Assembly (NCBI GenBank): GCA_037013685.1
Contig: CM072899.1
Coordinates: 8,412,479-8,476,478, forward strand
Length of the DNA: 64,000 nt
Direction of reading: 5' to 3'
Source: Acridotheres tristis
Taxonomy: Eukaryota; Chordata; Aves; Passeriformes; Sturnidae
Position 1 is the stretch's first letter, and each line of letters starts with the position of its first letter. The notes below the pieces were generated by a model. That model worked only from the letters and a program-made list of their open reading frames with translations. It made no database searches and was not told the origin of the DNA. Below, in pieces: positions 36,061 to 49,900 of the stretch. Position numbers and translations under genes: made by a program.

Positions 36061-39000
36061 ACCCTCACATCTGCAAACAGAAATGCAGGAAGACAGCCAA
36101 AAACCAGATCCTGAGCACTGCCATTTAGCTATGGCTGTATTTCACATGGGCCTGTACACATCTTGTACAAAGGCAGACACCCTTATGCTCCCTGTCCCCT
36201 GGAAGCAGGAAGCACACACGCTCCATCCATAATTAATGGCCCAGCTTTTCCAGAAGTACTAACAACTGCATCTGTTCCTGTCTGCTGAGGGTTTGACCCT
36301 CAAGGTTTAGCTTCACCAGACTAATGCTCTGTCTGCAAAGTAGCCACCTAGGACACACTGGAGCCAGGCTTTATCACCTGATCCCAGATGGATCCAAGCC
36401 AGCAGCAAACATAACCACACTTGTCCTCTGAAATCAACACTGGCTTTGGCACCCATTTCGAGGGCAGTGAGCTTGGCCTCCAACACACAGGATTCCAAGT
36501 GCTTAGGATTGGGACTAAGAACCTCCTGAAGCCTCAAGCAAGCTGGGAGCCCTTGGCACTGCTGCCAAACTGAATTACTGCATGATTGCAAGCCCTTGCA
36601 CTGCCCAGAGGACAGACACTCCACAGTTCTGCACCAGGCAGCAGCTCTCAGCAGGGCAGCAGGGATGCTCCTGGCAGGCAGGTTGCTGCTAAAAGGCATC
36701 AAAAGCCACCTGGAAATGGGCTGATTGGTTTTATTGGCTTGTTACCTGGGCCATGGAGTGAGATACGCCCCGAGTATATTTGTTCTGCTGAGGTAACCTG
36801 AAAGAAAGCCTCTCCAAAGCAGGCTCTCTACTGCCAGAGGACTGATTCCAGTCACTTTGATTTTCAAGGGAACACAAATATTTTGTCTAGTGCAGACCTG
36901 ACCTAAAAACAACTCTCCATTCCTTTTTCTTGTGGCTTTTATTTGTGCTTCTCTTCACCCAGCAAGACACTCCCCTCTTGTGCCCCCTTGAGAGGCTTCT
37001 CAGCAAGAAAAAAAAGAAGTTTGGGCCCACCAGAAGGCATCAAAGGCTCTGGATGTGCCCTAGGAGAGCCTCCCATGCCAGGGCCTTCCCTAGCTGGGGG
37101 CCCAAGTGTTGCATGGCAATATTCTTCAGTCAAAACAAAGCATTCTGCAGAGGAGAAATGCCTGAAAATAACACGCACAACTGTAGAAATTAAATTTCTT
37201 TGTCAAATGGGTACAAAAGACATTGGTTGGAAAAATACACCCTGATATACTTGGTCTGTTTTCACCTCAGCATTGTCTGTTTCTTGTTCTACGTGATTCT
37301 CCTGTACTTTGGAGTGATCTGTGTAAAACTAAAGGGACAACATGAAGGGAACAAAGCTGGATAAAAACCTTAGAGTACTTGCCAAACTGAAAAAAAAAAA
37401 TTAAAAAAGAAGAAAGAAAAAAGGAAAGAAAATATCAAACCAAACCAAGCCAATCCAAATACCCCTCTACTTTTGTGTGCTTTGTTACATTAAATTTATT
37501 TTATGATTCATTTGTAAGAAAGTGGGGTGGATAATGCGGACTAGCATCACAAACCTCTGTGTGCATAAGAAATCACTCATGTTCCACAAAGAAGGATTGG
37601 ATAACAAAAACAGAGCCCTTTCATTTGCAAAAGGGTTGGTGGTCTAAACCTGAGTGGGGATCTCTCAAGGCCAGCTCCCTCAAGCAGGGCTGAACTGGTG
37701 GCTCTAGCAGGGAAGTGGTCATGTCCTCACCAGAGCATTCCAGCCCTGTGGAGACAGCCCAGCCCTTGTGTTCAAGCTGCCAAGATGTCCTGAAAGCACA
37801 TCTTGGAACACAGGATGGCCTGGGGGCAGCTGCTTCCAGGTGGATGGCCCAGGAGACACAACCATGTGTGGGTGGGCCAAGAGGTCTCCCAGAAAATCCT
37901 GGGAGATTTTATCCCTGTCTTAAAAGTCACAGCATGGCAAAGGTCTGAGGCTGCTGAGGTCAGGGATAATCTTTCAGTTCAGGGTCAGCTTTATCTCCAC
38001 CAGATCACCCAGGCTCTTTTGGATGTCAAAGCCCAAGATCTCCAGGCTTTGCAAGCACAAAGGAAAACATCCCCTGTCCAAGCTGCTCATATTTCTGACT
38101 GAATGCATCGGGTGGACAAACACAAAGGGGAAGCAAGCAGATGGTGATATCACATAAAACAAAACAGGCTTTGTAGATGAGTTTATTGCCTTTCCAACAC
38201 TAGCCCCTTACACTGCAAGATTTCAGCATCTTTCTTGTTTCCTTAAACTTTCTAATATTTCACTCACAATTCTACAAGGAGTTGAGTCACTACAAAGATA
38301 TTAGGCTTTCCTAAAATTCAAGATTTCTACACTAATCCCTGGCTTTGCCTGTTCCTTGTGTCCTTCATCCAGGATCACAAAATGCCCCAGGGAAGCAGGG
38401 AGCAATCCCAGCTCCCCACCTGCTGCCCACCCAGCTCCCAGGATCTGCCCCAGGAGCGATAACCGCGGTGCTGCAGAGGGCATCTCCCAGGTGACAGGCA
38501 GCTAGAAACGAGCTGAGCAAGCAGGAAAAAAGCATCCGGGATTGGATTGCAGGAAGGCTGCAGGTGTTAGGATAATTGTAAGAGTTTGGCAAACCAAGGG
38601 AACAGCACACGTTTCTAAAACAATAGCCCAGGCTTTTATACTTTCATTGCACATCTGTGCATCAGTGTCTCAGCCACTCTCCCAGGCATTTTGAAAGTAC
38701 ACCAGAGCCACACAAAACCTTGGAGTGAAGTTCCAAACACTCAACAAAGTGATAAATGGGATCACAACCCACTCTGCTCTCTCACACCTACCAGACCAGC
38801 TGCTGAGGATGGGATTGTGTGGCACAGTGACTCAGGGGGATACTTCATGGTGCTGTGGCTGCCACAGAGAGGGGAACCTGTCCCTACTGGATACTTTCAG
38901 CCATTTGGCTTGGTGAATCCCTCCCAGCTATGCAGGAAATAAGACCAGAGCATTCACTTCATGCCTTTTGCAAACTAGCCCTGAGGGAAGAAGTAGCCGA

Positions 39001-41877
39001 CAGGAAAGGTTTCCACTTCTGCCAACTCCAACTCCTCATCCTCCTTTTTTGTTTATTGTTTTCTCACACTTGCCAATTTTCCCAAAACTTCTGTGTAAGA
39101 ATACAGATTCTTTTCTGCTACAAGACCATAGATTCTTCTCTGCTATAAGACCCCAACAATAAAGCAACATTTATTAGAGCAGGTCTTTCCCCACCTCTGC
39201 TGAAGCAGAATTTCCTCTGTGGAAGGGGAACCCAAGCAAGTTTACCAGCTTTTGCTTTTCTGTGCATCCTGTAAACACACATTACATTTCCCTCTCACCA
39301 ATCCTTCAAAGGGGTACTTACAGTGTATTTAGAATGGTTTTCCTCCCTTACCAGCTCCCTGTGGTGCCATCCAGTTTGTGATCTGAAGGGCAATCAATAA
39401 ATCAGCCCTGCCATCCATCAAGGTTCCTGGCTGCCCAAGGAGAGCAGCAAACCCCAACGTGGTGGTTTATTACACAACAGCAGCAGCTGGCCTTGGCAGT
39501 GCCAGTGCTGGGTTTGGATGTTTGTGTTTGAGTAACAAAGCAGTGTGGGCTGGGCAAGTCAGCAGGGCTGTTCTGTGCCAAGCAACACAAATTCACTCAC
39601 TGAGCACTGGAGTTCCATCACAGAGCACTTTTGCCAACTGGTTACATGGGGGTGGATGTCCATGTCATCATTTTAATTGCTCAAAACGGCAAATGGGTGG
39701 ATTTCTGGCTTGTCAAGGACAATGTCCAGAAAAGAGACATTATTAATCTCTCCAAATCCTAGCTGGTGAGCGGGGTCTTAAAACAGCTGAACAGCGAGGC
39801 AAACGCACTTGGCAAGTGGGCAGCCTGCCATGGGGGGGACAGCACAGACCAGGGCTCAAAGGGAAGGTGCTGCTGGCTCATGAGCCCTTCTCCAGCTGCT
39901 AATAAATAATGCTAAAAAGCCTGGCAGGAGGCAGCACAAACAGAAGGTGCTGCTCCATCTCATATAGTTTTCAGAAAGAGGGATATATTTTCTTGAGGCA
40001 CCACAAATGTCCTTTATGCACCCCTGAACTGGCAGTGCCAGCAACTGCTTGTGCCAATGGGGTGGTGCCAGTGCCCGGCCTGCAGGAGGCAAAGGCATCC
40101 TCTGATGTTACCAGTGAAAAGAGCTGCCTGGCTGGCCCAGAACTGGCCTGAGGAACAGGGGCTGTGTAGACAAGCTCTGTCTGCCTCTCTCACAGCCACT
40201 GGGATTTGTGCTCTGCAGTATATCTGTGCTGACATGCTGGCTATGGGAAAGGAGCAGGATGTGATAGGAAGAGCTGGTTTGCAGGTAGCTGAAAAGAGGA
40301 ATCCCATCTTGCCACACTGATGTTTTAAAGTGCATTTTAAATGAAAATCAAACTAATTCTGCAAAGATTTTGACAGGAGGGGGCTGTATGTCCTTTCAGG
40401 GAAGCCCTGCCCTCCTACCAAGGATTTACTCCTGTTACCTCTCTCCTTGGGTCACCAAGCTTCAGTCACTGCAGAGAACACACCTGCACAGGGGGCAGTT
40501 CAGTCCAGTGTTCCTCATCACACAAAGGAAGGTACCAGCTTGGAAGAACCAGTCTACCCAGTACATCCACTGGTGGAGGAAGGGATGGAAGCCCCTGAGA
40601 GACACAGTGTCCCCATTTTCTCCACCTGACCTCCTGTCACGAGTTTCCCTGACTTTAACTCACTCAGCTCAGCCAGTGAATCTGAGCCCAGCTTGGCCTT
40701 GCTGCACATCTGCTGCTGGACCCCAGCTGCTCTCCTGCTCCCTTTGTCCATCACAAAACCACCCAGTCACTCACACCACTCCCCCAAACTAGTAACTTTT
40801 GAACTTAAAATCAGATGCAGCAGCATGTTCAGGTTCCAGCCAGCACAGCCCAGCACCTCGGAAGTGAAGAGCAGACTCTGCTCCAGCAGGCAACTAAACC
40901 AAACAGCTGCCAAAAGCACAGTCCTTTCCCACAGAGGTTCTCAGACGTGTGTTTAGGTATTTCAGGAGCACAGAGCTCCAACCAGCACTGAGAAGGAAGC
41001 ATATCTCAGGGCCAAACCTCTCCCAGACAGCACATTGCCTTTTGTTAATGGTCTTAAATCCTTCTTAACCACAGAAGTACAAGAAGCAGATTTGGAAATA
41101 AAGGATGATAGCGGTCACTCAGCAGGGGACAGCATTATCCTAGGTGAGCCTCCCCTAGGAGGGCAGCAGAGATCATTAGAGGAATTGCTTGTCCTTATTT
41201 AAGCCTCCCCAACTCTACCAGGAGCCCAACTGACCTGCTGTTATCTGGTGGGTAAGCACAGATACAAGAGACTCATTACTCTAAGCTAAGGAATTGCAGG
41301 TCACTGTGCCGCCTAAGAAGTAAAAAAGATAAAAGATTCTCAATTTTCCTGCTTCCTGAGAGCAGCAGCCATTTTGCACGTCCATAAAGCAGGTCTCATC
41401 TGAGCAATTTGGCCTATACAATAAGTAGCCAGCACTAACTAGCTGCCAGCTTAACACTAGCAAAAATGTTATATTCCTTCTTCAGTCCTATTTTTAAGCA
41501 CTGACATTAAAAGAAAAGACACAAGGGAATTAAATCTGTGGGAAGTCTTTAAGAGAGAACACATTTCTTCCACCTGCACTTTACAGATAACACCCTACAT
41601 TTCCAGCTTTTCTGATTTATTCCCACTCATTTTTCTACTCTCCTACCCACCCAATGAGGGGGATATTAGCAGATTAGGCAGAACTGCAGACTCTTCTCAC
41701 AGGTAGATAGAGCATCCTCCAGATGAAGGTCTCTTTTCCACAGCTGCCTTCCAGCTCACCCCTTCAGTTCTACATCCCTCTCTTAAGTAGCAAAGTTCTT
41801 CCTCCTGCTGAGCCCTCAGGTGATGCACTCACCACCTGATCTGTCTGTAATAACAACTTGGCTACTTCTAATAGATG
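36061..41877. other. Unassigned non-coding DNA with one small tandem duplication
   Basis: About 5.8 kb of moderate-GC DNA. No gene, RNA gene or transposon recognised. There is a short A-rich run near 37388-37430 and a 25-bp tandem duplication at 39105-39154 (listed). Open frames reach 140 codons (40370-40792) but overlap others and show no domains. Confidence 0.5.
39105..39154 (+). repeat. Tandem duplication of a 25-bp unit
   Basis: AGATTCTTTTCTGCTACAAG (39105 on) recurs directly as AGATTCTTCTCTGCTATAAG (39130 on). The two units are the same length and differ at a few positions. A local slippage or duplication event. Confidence 0.8.
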
Positions 41878-41946
41878 TTTGGTTTGGTTTGGTTTGGTTT
41901 GGTTTGGTTTGGTTTGGTTTGGTTTGGTTTGGTTTGGTTTGGTTTT
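41878..41946 (+). repeat. Perfect (GGTTT)13 microsatellite
   Basis: Thirteen exact GGTTT units at 41881-41945, preceded by TTT and followed by a T. The Gln-Thr-Lys-Pro-Asn frame on the minus strand is an artefact of the repeat. Paired guanines every five bases could in principle form a two-tier quadruplex. Confidence 0.97.
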
Positions 41947-44900
41947 CCAGGTGAGTATTCAGATTGGCAGCTGCAGTCAAGAAACAGTCTGAGAAAATTT
42001 GGTGGTAAAAGGGCACAGAGGAACTAATTAAACTGAAGGGTGTCCTGGCAGACTAGAGACATGCAGGAGAGCCAGGCAGTCCCATCAAAGCTGCTGCTGT
42101 CAGGCAAAGACCTGTCTGGAGGAGGAGGGAGATGGCTCCAACTTCCTTGCAGGAAAGTCAGCTGGAAGGGAGAGTGTCTGCTCTCCTTGGGTAGTGCTTT
42201 AAACAGCAGGATTTTCAAGACCTTCTAAAAATTTCTGTGCTTTATGACTGTGCTTTATAGTATTTTTGCTTGAGACAAAGCTGGTGCTCCAGGCCAAACA
42301 CTGCTGCCAGGAAGTGACAGCTCCCCAGGGATTTCATTTGGCTGTTTGCCCGGGCCCTTCCACAGCTCCCTCAGCAGGACACCTCCTTCTCTCAGAGCCC
42401 AAGAGTCAGCCTTGATTAGGCCTGGCAATTCCTACCAAATTGGACCAGGACAGACAAGAACTCTGCATCTAGAAGGTCCACAGCAAAGCCTAGACAAGGA
42501 GTTTGGGACAAATCACACCAGAGGTTTGCAGGGTGACTCAGAGTAACTGTCCAAGTTAGTGTTGGGGCATGCTAACAGCCATTTCACAAGGTCTCCCAAG
42601 TTACTAAATTGGTTAGGGTGACTGGCAGAGTGGCCCCAGGGCCACCTACTCTCAGGATGGTTCTCCTCATTCACAAAGCCTGTGACACAACTCTCCTTCC
42701 TTCAGTGCACTGCAGCAAAGCAAAAGTTGGAGCATAACTGAGAAGCCACTGCAATGAGGGTCTGTATCTGCCCAGCAGTGCTGCTGGAAGGCTGGGTTGA
42801 GACCAGAGCCTCCAAACCTGAACTTCCCAGACCTCTGTCCATGCAGCACCTGAAGCTCTCACCGAGGCTGAACCTGGTGGCAGGACAAAGGCTCCCTGCT
42901 GGCAGCAGGGCTGGCCCCACTGCTGTGCAGCAGGTTAAATAAATGCCTCAGTGCCATGCTGTGAAATGCTTGCAGCACTGATGGCTTCCTCTGCTGCTGT
43001 AATAGCCTCATCTCCCCGACTCTTATTAAGCCCAAGCCCCACGGATCCAAATCTTTGCTGAACAGAGCCCTAAATAAGTAAATCAATCATTCTCCAGTGT
43101 CTGATCTGTCACTGCCTGCTGTGCCGCCATCCGCGCTCCCCCTAGCCTCTCCAGCAGGCTCATGCTGACATGCAGCAGGCAGTGCAGATGGGAGCTGCTG
43201 CCTGGGGTGTCCCAGAGGGCTCTGCAGGCCCTGCAGGCAGCACCCCACAGTGTCACACCCCAGCAGGAGCTGGTGGCCACAGCGCCTCGTGCTGCGCTAA
43301 TGACCACGACAAATCTCCGCCAGCGCTCGGCCGCTTTGCACCAAACTGCTCCAGGGTCCTGCTGGATGAAGTGCTGATGTGCTGCTGACAGGGAAGCATT
43401 TGTCATCCTTAGTCCACAAATGCCAGCCAAATCCCTCGTCCCCTCGATCCCCTGCCTGCAGTGCAGCTGTGAGAGGGAAGATTAACCTGCACTGCCAGGA
43501 CCCTCTCCCTGTGCTGAACTGAGAGAGAAAAACCTCCGTGCTGGTGCTCAGCACTCTGCTCCCTCCAGTGCAAAGGTACCTCTGTAGAGACCAAGCTGCC
43601 TTGTAGGAATATTTCATCCATGATTCATGGGTTGCAGAAAACCACTGTAAAGAACTAAGCTACACGCATGGAAATGCCAGCATTCCTCCCTCTTTCCTAC
43701 ACATGAATTTCAAACACCTCAGCATCCAAAGAGACCTCAGCACCCAAACAGTCAGGCTGGAGTAAGAGCTGTCTGGTGTTAGCAGCAGGGACTTGTCTGT
43801 GCTAGGGAAGAGGATAGGCATTGAAAGCAAAGGCATGGCATTGCCATCTGCAAAGTCCATCCCACTCTGTGCAACCCAAACTTATGCTCTGAAGTGCACC
43901 AGGTTTGCTAGGGGAGGGAGAATTGGGCCAAGGACTATCCCAGACTATGAGCTGAAAGCCTGCAGCTGTGCACTGGCAGTGTATTAACTTCCCTATTATA
44001 TTAGAATCTAACCCCTAAAAATTCTCCTGGCCCCGATAGGACACTGTATGTGTCCTTCTTGTTTGCCTTATTCTCCCTCATCCCACACACCCAGTATCAG
44101 CTTTTGGCATTGTGGCCACAATCACTTTATGTCTTTGTATTAATTAGTAAGTTATAAGTTTTCCTCCCCATGAGCTCATAGGAGTTCAGTCTGGATCTCC
44201 CAGTGTTTACCCGGCAGAGAGGAATACACAGCACTCTGCAGGAGAGAGAGGAATCCCTGGTTGGTTGGCTGAGCTCCCACTGTTTCACTGGACATAGCAA
44301 GGAACAATCCAGGGAGATGTGTTTTGTGCCTATTTCCTAATGAGGTCAGGCATCATGGTATTTTAGCTGGATTAAGGGTCTGCAATAACATGCCTGGTCT
44401 TTGGTTTCTAAGAGCTGCTCTCTGCTGTGTAGGGCCTGAGGCTGAATCAGTCATTGCTGTACTGGAGCTTCACCTTTCATGCAATTAGCTCAGCATTTCT
44501 GGAGCAGCACGGTGGCCTCAGCAGGACTGAGCTCTGAAGAGCTGGGTGACAGGAGCCCACCACTTTGGGCTGCCCAGGGTCCTGGCCCTAAGAGTTTGGC
44601 AGAGGAGTGCAAGACTCCTGCTGCCTTTGGGGAGCTGGGCTGCACCTCAGCCAGGGTCTCCAGGAGAGTTTCAATGCCAGCAGCTGAGAGATCACCCTGA
44701 TTTTTGGGAAATCTTCCCCAAAAATGAGGGGAAGCTGCTGTGGGAGGACTGGGAGTCCTCTCACACTGCAAAACAGAGTTCCATTTCTCCCTGCCCCATA
44801 AAGGTTTCTGCCCCTGGGTGAACCTCAGTCACAAGCACAAAAGAAACATAAAGCCTGAACATCCAGGAGGGGAAAGGTGACAAGACACTTGAGGTCAATG

Positions 44901-46116
44901 CAGGACTGGAGATGGTGCAAGCAGCATCCTCCAAGGAGAGATTTAAGGGGCAAACTGCAAACACTTAAGAGCAACTTGAGCTTCCTCTCCCACACAGCTC
45001 AGTCCAAGAGGGCAATGGCCATTTCTTAAAATCCCTAGGAGTAGCAAACCTGGGAGTGGCACAGAGGAAACCACCGATGAAAAAGGCAGGACACACCTGA
45101 GGGGTGAAGGCAGGCACAGCCCCAAAGGCAGCTCTCATCTCCTCGCCCTCCCCACCACTCCCCTGGCAAAACTCTGTAGCAAAGCACTGTGAAATGCAGC
45201 ATTCTGTGTAGTGTTTTGGAATCAAGACCAAAACAGCTTTCATGGAGGAAAGCCGAGTTAAAAGCAAGAGATAACTCAAAGAATGACACATCCTTAGTGC
45301 CTGCTGAGGAACTCCAAGGGGAGCCCAGCTCAGGAGCTCTCTGCATACGGAATTGCACTGAGCTGCTCTGGCGGCACTGCCTGGGCACAAACATGCTCCA
45401 TATCACAGCATCTCCTTAAGGCAAGAGCTTTGAAAATCCAGAATTAGATGTTGCTATTAGACATTACAAGAGAAGAGATACTGGCTTTTCATGTTGCTTC
45501 CATCCTGAGACTGGTTTGCACAGATAGGAAAAAATATTGTGTTAGTTTGCATTACTCACCAGGACTAAAGATATCAGGAGCACCCATTGATAGCACATTT
45601 CCCTCTTTCATGGACATGCATCAGCCTTTGCTGAATTCCAACAGCAAAACTGTCACAGGCAGCATCTGGCCAGAGCTAGTGCAGGTTGCATATAGACAGT
45701 TCATTTTCAGAGGAAGTTAAAAATCTGAGTTGTAGAGCAATTTGTGTCGGTAGGCAAGAACCAGCTCTCCATATCTAGCTGGAACTGTCCTGTCTGTGCA
45801 CCTCTGTCCCATGCAGGAGAACCTCCACAGCTGCTACCCTATTGGTAATAGCAAAAAACAGAGCATTGTTACAGGAGATACATCTGTGTTTATTCCATTA
45901 AAATGGGACAACAATGGAAACAATCTTTAATCCCAGCTCTATTTGCAAATACATGACCTGCTGGCAGATGACTCCACAGTCACTGGACAGTGCCCTTCTC
46001 CATAAACGATCATGAAAGAAAGAAGGCTGAAACAAAGGTAGTGATCAACCCAAAGTGTCCATACATCCACTCACTTACCTATCACACTAGAGGCAAAAAT
46101 AGTGCCTTATAGGACA

Positions 46117-46164
46117 CTGTCAGAAAAATAAAGTTAAACAATGTCAGAAAAAGAAAGTCACACA
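46117..46164 (+). repeat. Tandem duplication of a 24-bp unit
   Basis: CTGTCAGAAAAATAAAGTTA (46117 on) is followed directly by ATGTCAGAAAAAGAAAGTCA (46141 on). The full 24-mers agree at 20 positions. A local duplication. Confidence 0.75.
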
Positions 46165-46275
46165 GTAGAAAGGAAAAAGACTGACTGCTCTGTCAAATTA
46201 CCAGACTGCCAAGGAATGAAACCTTGTCATCTATCATTCATGCACTAAATACAGCTGTCTCACTTCTGCAGCCTC

Positions 46276-46293
46276 TTCCTTCCTTCCTTCCTT
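46276..46293 (+). repeat. Short (TTCC)n run
   Basis: Four to five TTCC units; a minor microsatellite. Confidence 0.9.
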
Positions 46294-46794
46294 GGATCTC
46301 AACACTATTTGCAAACATAAATGAATAAAACCTCTCACCTCCCATGAAGCAGGTAATTTGTTTTTATTAATACATAAATGATAGAGGAAATTAATTAAGG
46401 AACAGAAAGGGCAAGAGGGCCAAGATCACACAGCAAGAGCACTCTAATCACTACATTCTGGCCACTTAAGAGTAGTGCTTGCATGTTAATGCTTTCCTGT
46501 AGGAAGCAAGCATTTCCCACAGACTACCTTTCCTCAGACTAAGGACTCCCCCAGTCCTGGCCAGCTTTCCAACTTTGCAACATCAGGAACATGGAGTTTT
46601 TCTTCACATTCACACCACACCTCTGTCCCCTGATTTAATTATTATTTATGCTGAATATGAATAGCACAGGAGATGATCCTAAGATGAATAATGTAAAGGC
46701 AACAAGAGACAGAAAAACTGCTGCAGTCAGCTCATATCCTACCTGCTTTATATTAAACACATCTTAGCACTGGGTCTCTGCATACTAGAGGAGG

Positions 46795-46933
46795 ACGGGT
46801 GAGTTTTAGGGCCATTGCACAGTGTGAACTTTCCCAATGTATCACAGTTACAGAACCTCCCATGCCAAATAACTTTGTGCTGATCCCCAGTGAAAATTCA
46901 CAGTGTTCAACAGCCCTTGAAATTTCTAATTTG
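46795..46933 (+). repeat. Foldback dispersed repeat, copy B
   Basis: Second copy of the repeat at 33066-33207, in the same orientation. It starts near 'GGTGAGTTTTAGGGCCATTG' and ends near 'CAGCCCTTGAAATTTCTAAT'. The left arm 'GGGCCATTGCACAGTGTGAA' (46809-46835) pairs with the right arm 'GTGAAAATTCACAGTGTTCA' (46890-46916), again leaving a loop of about 55 bases. The palindromic layout is conserved between copies although individual bases differ. The stem is therefore a property of the family, not of one copy. Confidence 0.75.
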
Positions 46934-49900
46934 TGTGCCCCCACAGAGGAGTGGTGCAGGGGGTGCAATTCTTGCTGCTTATCCTGCCTTGGACACAGGA
47001 TCAGGTACTCCTTGGAGCCTGACTGCACTCCCCAAAATTTGTGCTCCTATTTTAATTAATGAGCAATGCATATCTATCTGCTTCCCCATTTGCATCCAGT
47101 GCTGTTAATGACAAGAAAATACATCTTTTTAAAATGCTAACCTAGTAAGAGGTATTAGGAAAAGCGAAAGCTATTACATGTGCAAATTTCAGAGCAATTA
47201 GTCACAGAGGCAGAAGCACAGACAGGAGATTAGTTCTCAAGTCCTCACTCCCATCTGCTTCCCCACTGGAGCCAGCAGTTTTGTGCAGACCCAGGAGGTG
47301 AAGGCCACGCTCAGCATCACCAGCACGTGTCAAACCAATTTCCCTGCACCCACCTTGCTATAGCAAGTGCAATGCCCTTCAGTCAGCATCTCCCACAGCT
47401 TTGGGAGGCTCAGGACTGGGTGCAGGCTGTCAGAGACTGGCCAAGGGCCAGGACTCAGAACAGGCTCATATCTAAAGAAACACTTTTCTTTCTCCATTTC
47501 CCTGCAGCCAACAAGATCCCACTGAAGAAAAACACTAAGTGCATCTAGAAAGAGAATACAAATAGCTAAATTCTGTTCATGTGAAGATTTCTTCCCCTGA
47601 CAGTGCTATTCTAGATGCATCACTGCATATTTGCAGTGGAAGATGGAAATATTCTAACATTAAAGATAGTGACATTCTCAATTTATCTCACTTGTGGAAA
47701 GGTGCATGTGGGAGTGAGAGTGACTCTTAGGAATGTGTCCTAAGTAGTTTGATAGAGAATAGTATACATTTCTCCTCAGATTTTTTTTTTTAATAAAGCT
47801 CAAAATTGTAGTAGAAGATTCTTGGCAAGAGTTTAGAAAAAAACAGCTTTGGGAAATAAATCTTATATTGTGCTTCTTCTTGTAGGATTTTTGAGTCCTC
47901 TATCTCTCTATATAAAAAGACATTAAATTATTTTAAAAATGGAATCCAAATTATTCTGATTCTACAACACTCTTGAGCACTTGATTGCTCCCAGTTTTGA
48001 AAAAATCTGTGGCTAGGGTTGTGTTGTGGCAAAGAAAACCTGTGCCTGAACAGCCAGTGCTTGTCCCAGGCTGGTACCACCAAACTCCTAAAAAAGGGGG
48101 AAAAAAACCAAAGGAAAAGGATCTGATTTTCAGCACCAGAATGGACTCTCACTGTTGTCAGTTAAAATCACTGCCCAGAGATGTGAGGAGTTTTGACCCA
48201 TTTGAGCTGAAGCAGCCAGCCCTGCCTGAGCAGCTCAGCCCAGCCCTGCTCCATCGCCCATCCCGAGCTGGCAGGGACAAGGCAGAGCAGGGCAGGCTCC
48301 CAGCTCAGGCTCAGCATGTGCCTCCCCACACCCCAGAAGCTGCTCCAATTCCTCACAGGAAATTGCAGAGTAAAAGTTCCACAGGGCACAGACGGGGCTC
48401 CAGATCCACCCCCCAATACAAGAGCTACAAATAGTCTATTTTCCTCTGGCTGACAATACATTAGCAGACACATTTTTGTTGTTCATGGATGTTCACAGAA
48501 GGCCTAAAGATAGCCTAGTATTGTCAACAGAAAATGAAATTCAATTCCCTAAAAATACCAGGAACATAGGCTATGAAGAGTTTGTTTTTCCCCAGTAATG
48601 CACTTTTTCATTATTGCCCTGGATTAAAATTAAATCGCTAACATAAGGGCAAGCAGATGAATCTGGGTTATGATAGCATAGAAAAATGTCAATACAATGC
48701 TTGTACACGGTATGCTCCTTCAGTATTTAAAGATTCTTATCTCCAGAATAATATAAACTGAAACACAATGTGGGTCTCATGCTATTAAATCAAGCAACGC
48801 TGCTCATATTGCTTCAGTTCTGGGCGCTGCCATCAGCCAGGCAGTGTGTCACATTTGGGAAGAAAATTTCAAGACTTTCTGGGTCTCCTGCACAGGGAAC
48901 CAGCATTGCCATTGCTCAGAAACAGACCAGGACTGTGTTTTCATGCATGCAAATCTGACCATAACATTGGCAAAATAAAACCCCTAAAATTTGATATCAA
49001 CCCTGATCAAAACAAGCCTGTACCACACCCTGGCTCACACCATCTTTGTAGTGGGGACAATGAGCTGCCAATTTTTGGTGGCAGGCTTAGTTCTGAGACA
49101 CTTAATAATGTAATTATTTGTACAATTTCTAATTCAACATTAAAATAAAAAAAGTAAATAAAAAAAACCTGCCATTTCAGAAAAAGACACATTCACACAT
49201 TCTTCCAAGGTGCTTTACACAGACAACCTTTGCTCTGAAAATATCCTTTCTCTTTCCAGGGTAGCAGCACACAGAGGTAGAGGCTGCAGCCAAATGCCAC
49301 AAAACTGGATTGAATCTCATTGCCCTGCATATTCCCCCCAGACCAGGAGCTGGTCATGACAGCTCCAGCTCCACCCTGGAAAAGTTCCTTTAAAAATCCT
49401 GTTTCTCCCAGTGTCAGTATTCTCCTCGGATTTCCTTTCTAGCTGGTGAAGGGTGATTTAAGTTGCAAAATACATAATTTCACACATGTTTCCAAGCAGT
49501 TTCATCACTAAGCCCTATGTAAATACATGGGACCAGTGATTGACAGAGGAAGGCTGCCAAAACCAATCATTTTGAACCAACTAATTGGGAAACACTTTCG
49601 ACTGATAATTTTATTTTTTGCTTAGTAGCTGTATTTTCCAGGGATTATTCCCAGGATTCTGCACAAATGGACTTTCCCCTTGAGACCAGTGGCTGGTGTG
49701 GACACTTGGCAGTCCCAGAGAGAGAACTACCACGAGAGCAGGATTAAAGCATGTGAAGCTGCATGAAATCAGGCTGTGGAGTGTCTGAACTCAGTGCAAA
49801 CTGCATATTGCACATGCTGCAGGCAGCCCCGCTGGCTCCTGGGCTCTCTTAGGAGATCAGACAGGAAACCACAGCTTTGTTCTAGGAAAGGCATAAAGGG

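Larger units (their letters stand above)
41947..46790. other. Unassigned non-coding DNA
   Basis: No gene or known transposon recognised. Contains a 24-bp tandem duplication (46117-46164) and a small (TTCC)4 run at 46276-46293. Frames up to 141 codons on both strands (44965-45390) look like chance. Confidence 0.5.

Noticed and set aside
47985..48434. 149-codon basic plus-strand frame
   Set aside because: Lys/Pro/Arg-rich with no family resemblance, and overlapping minus-strand frames. Not enough to call.
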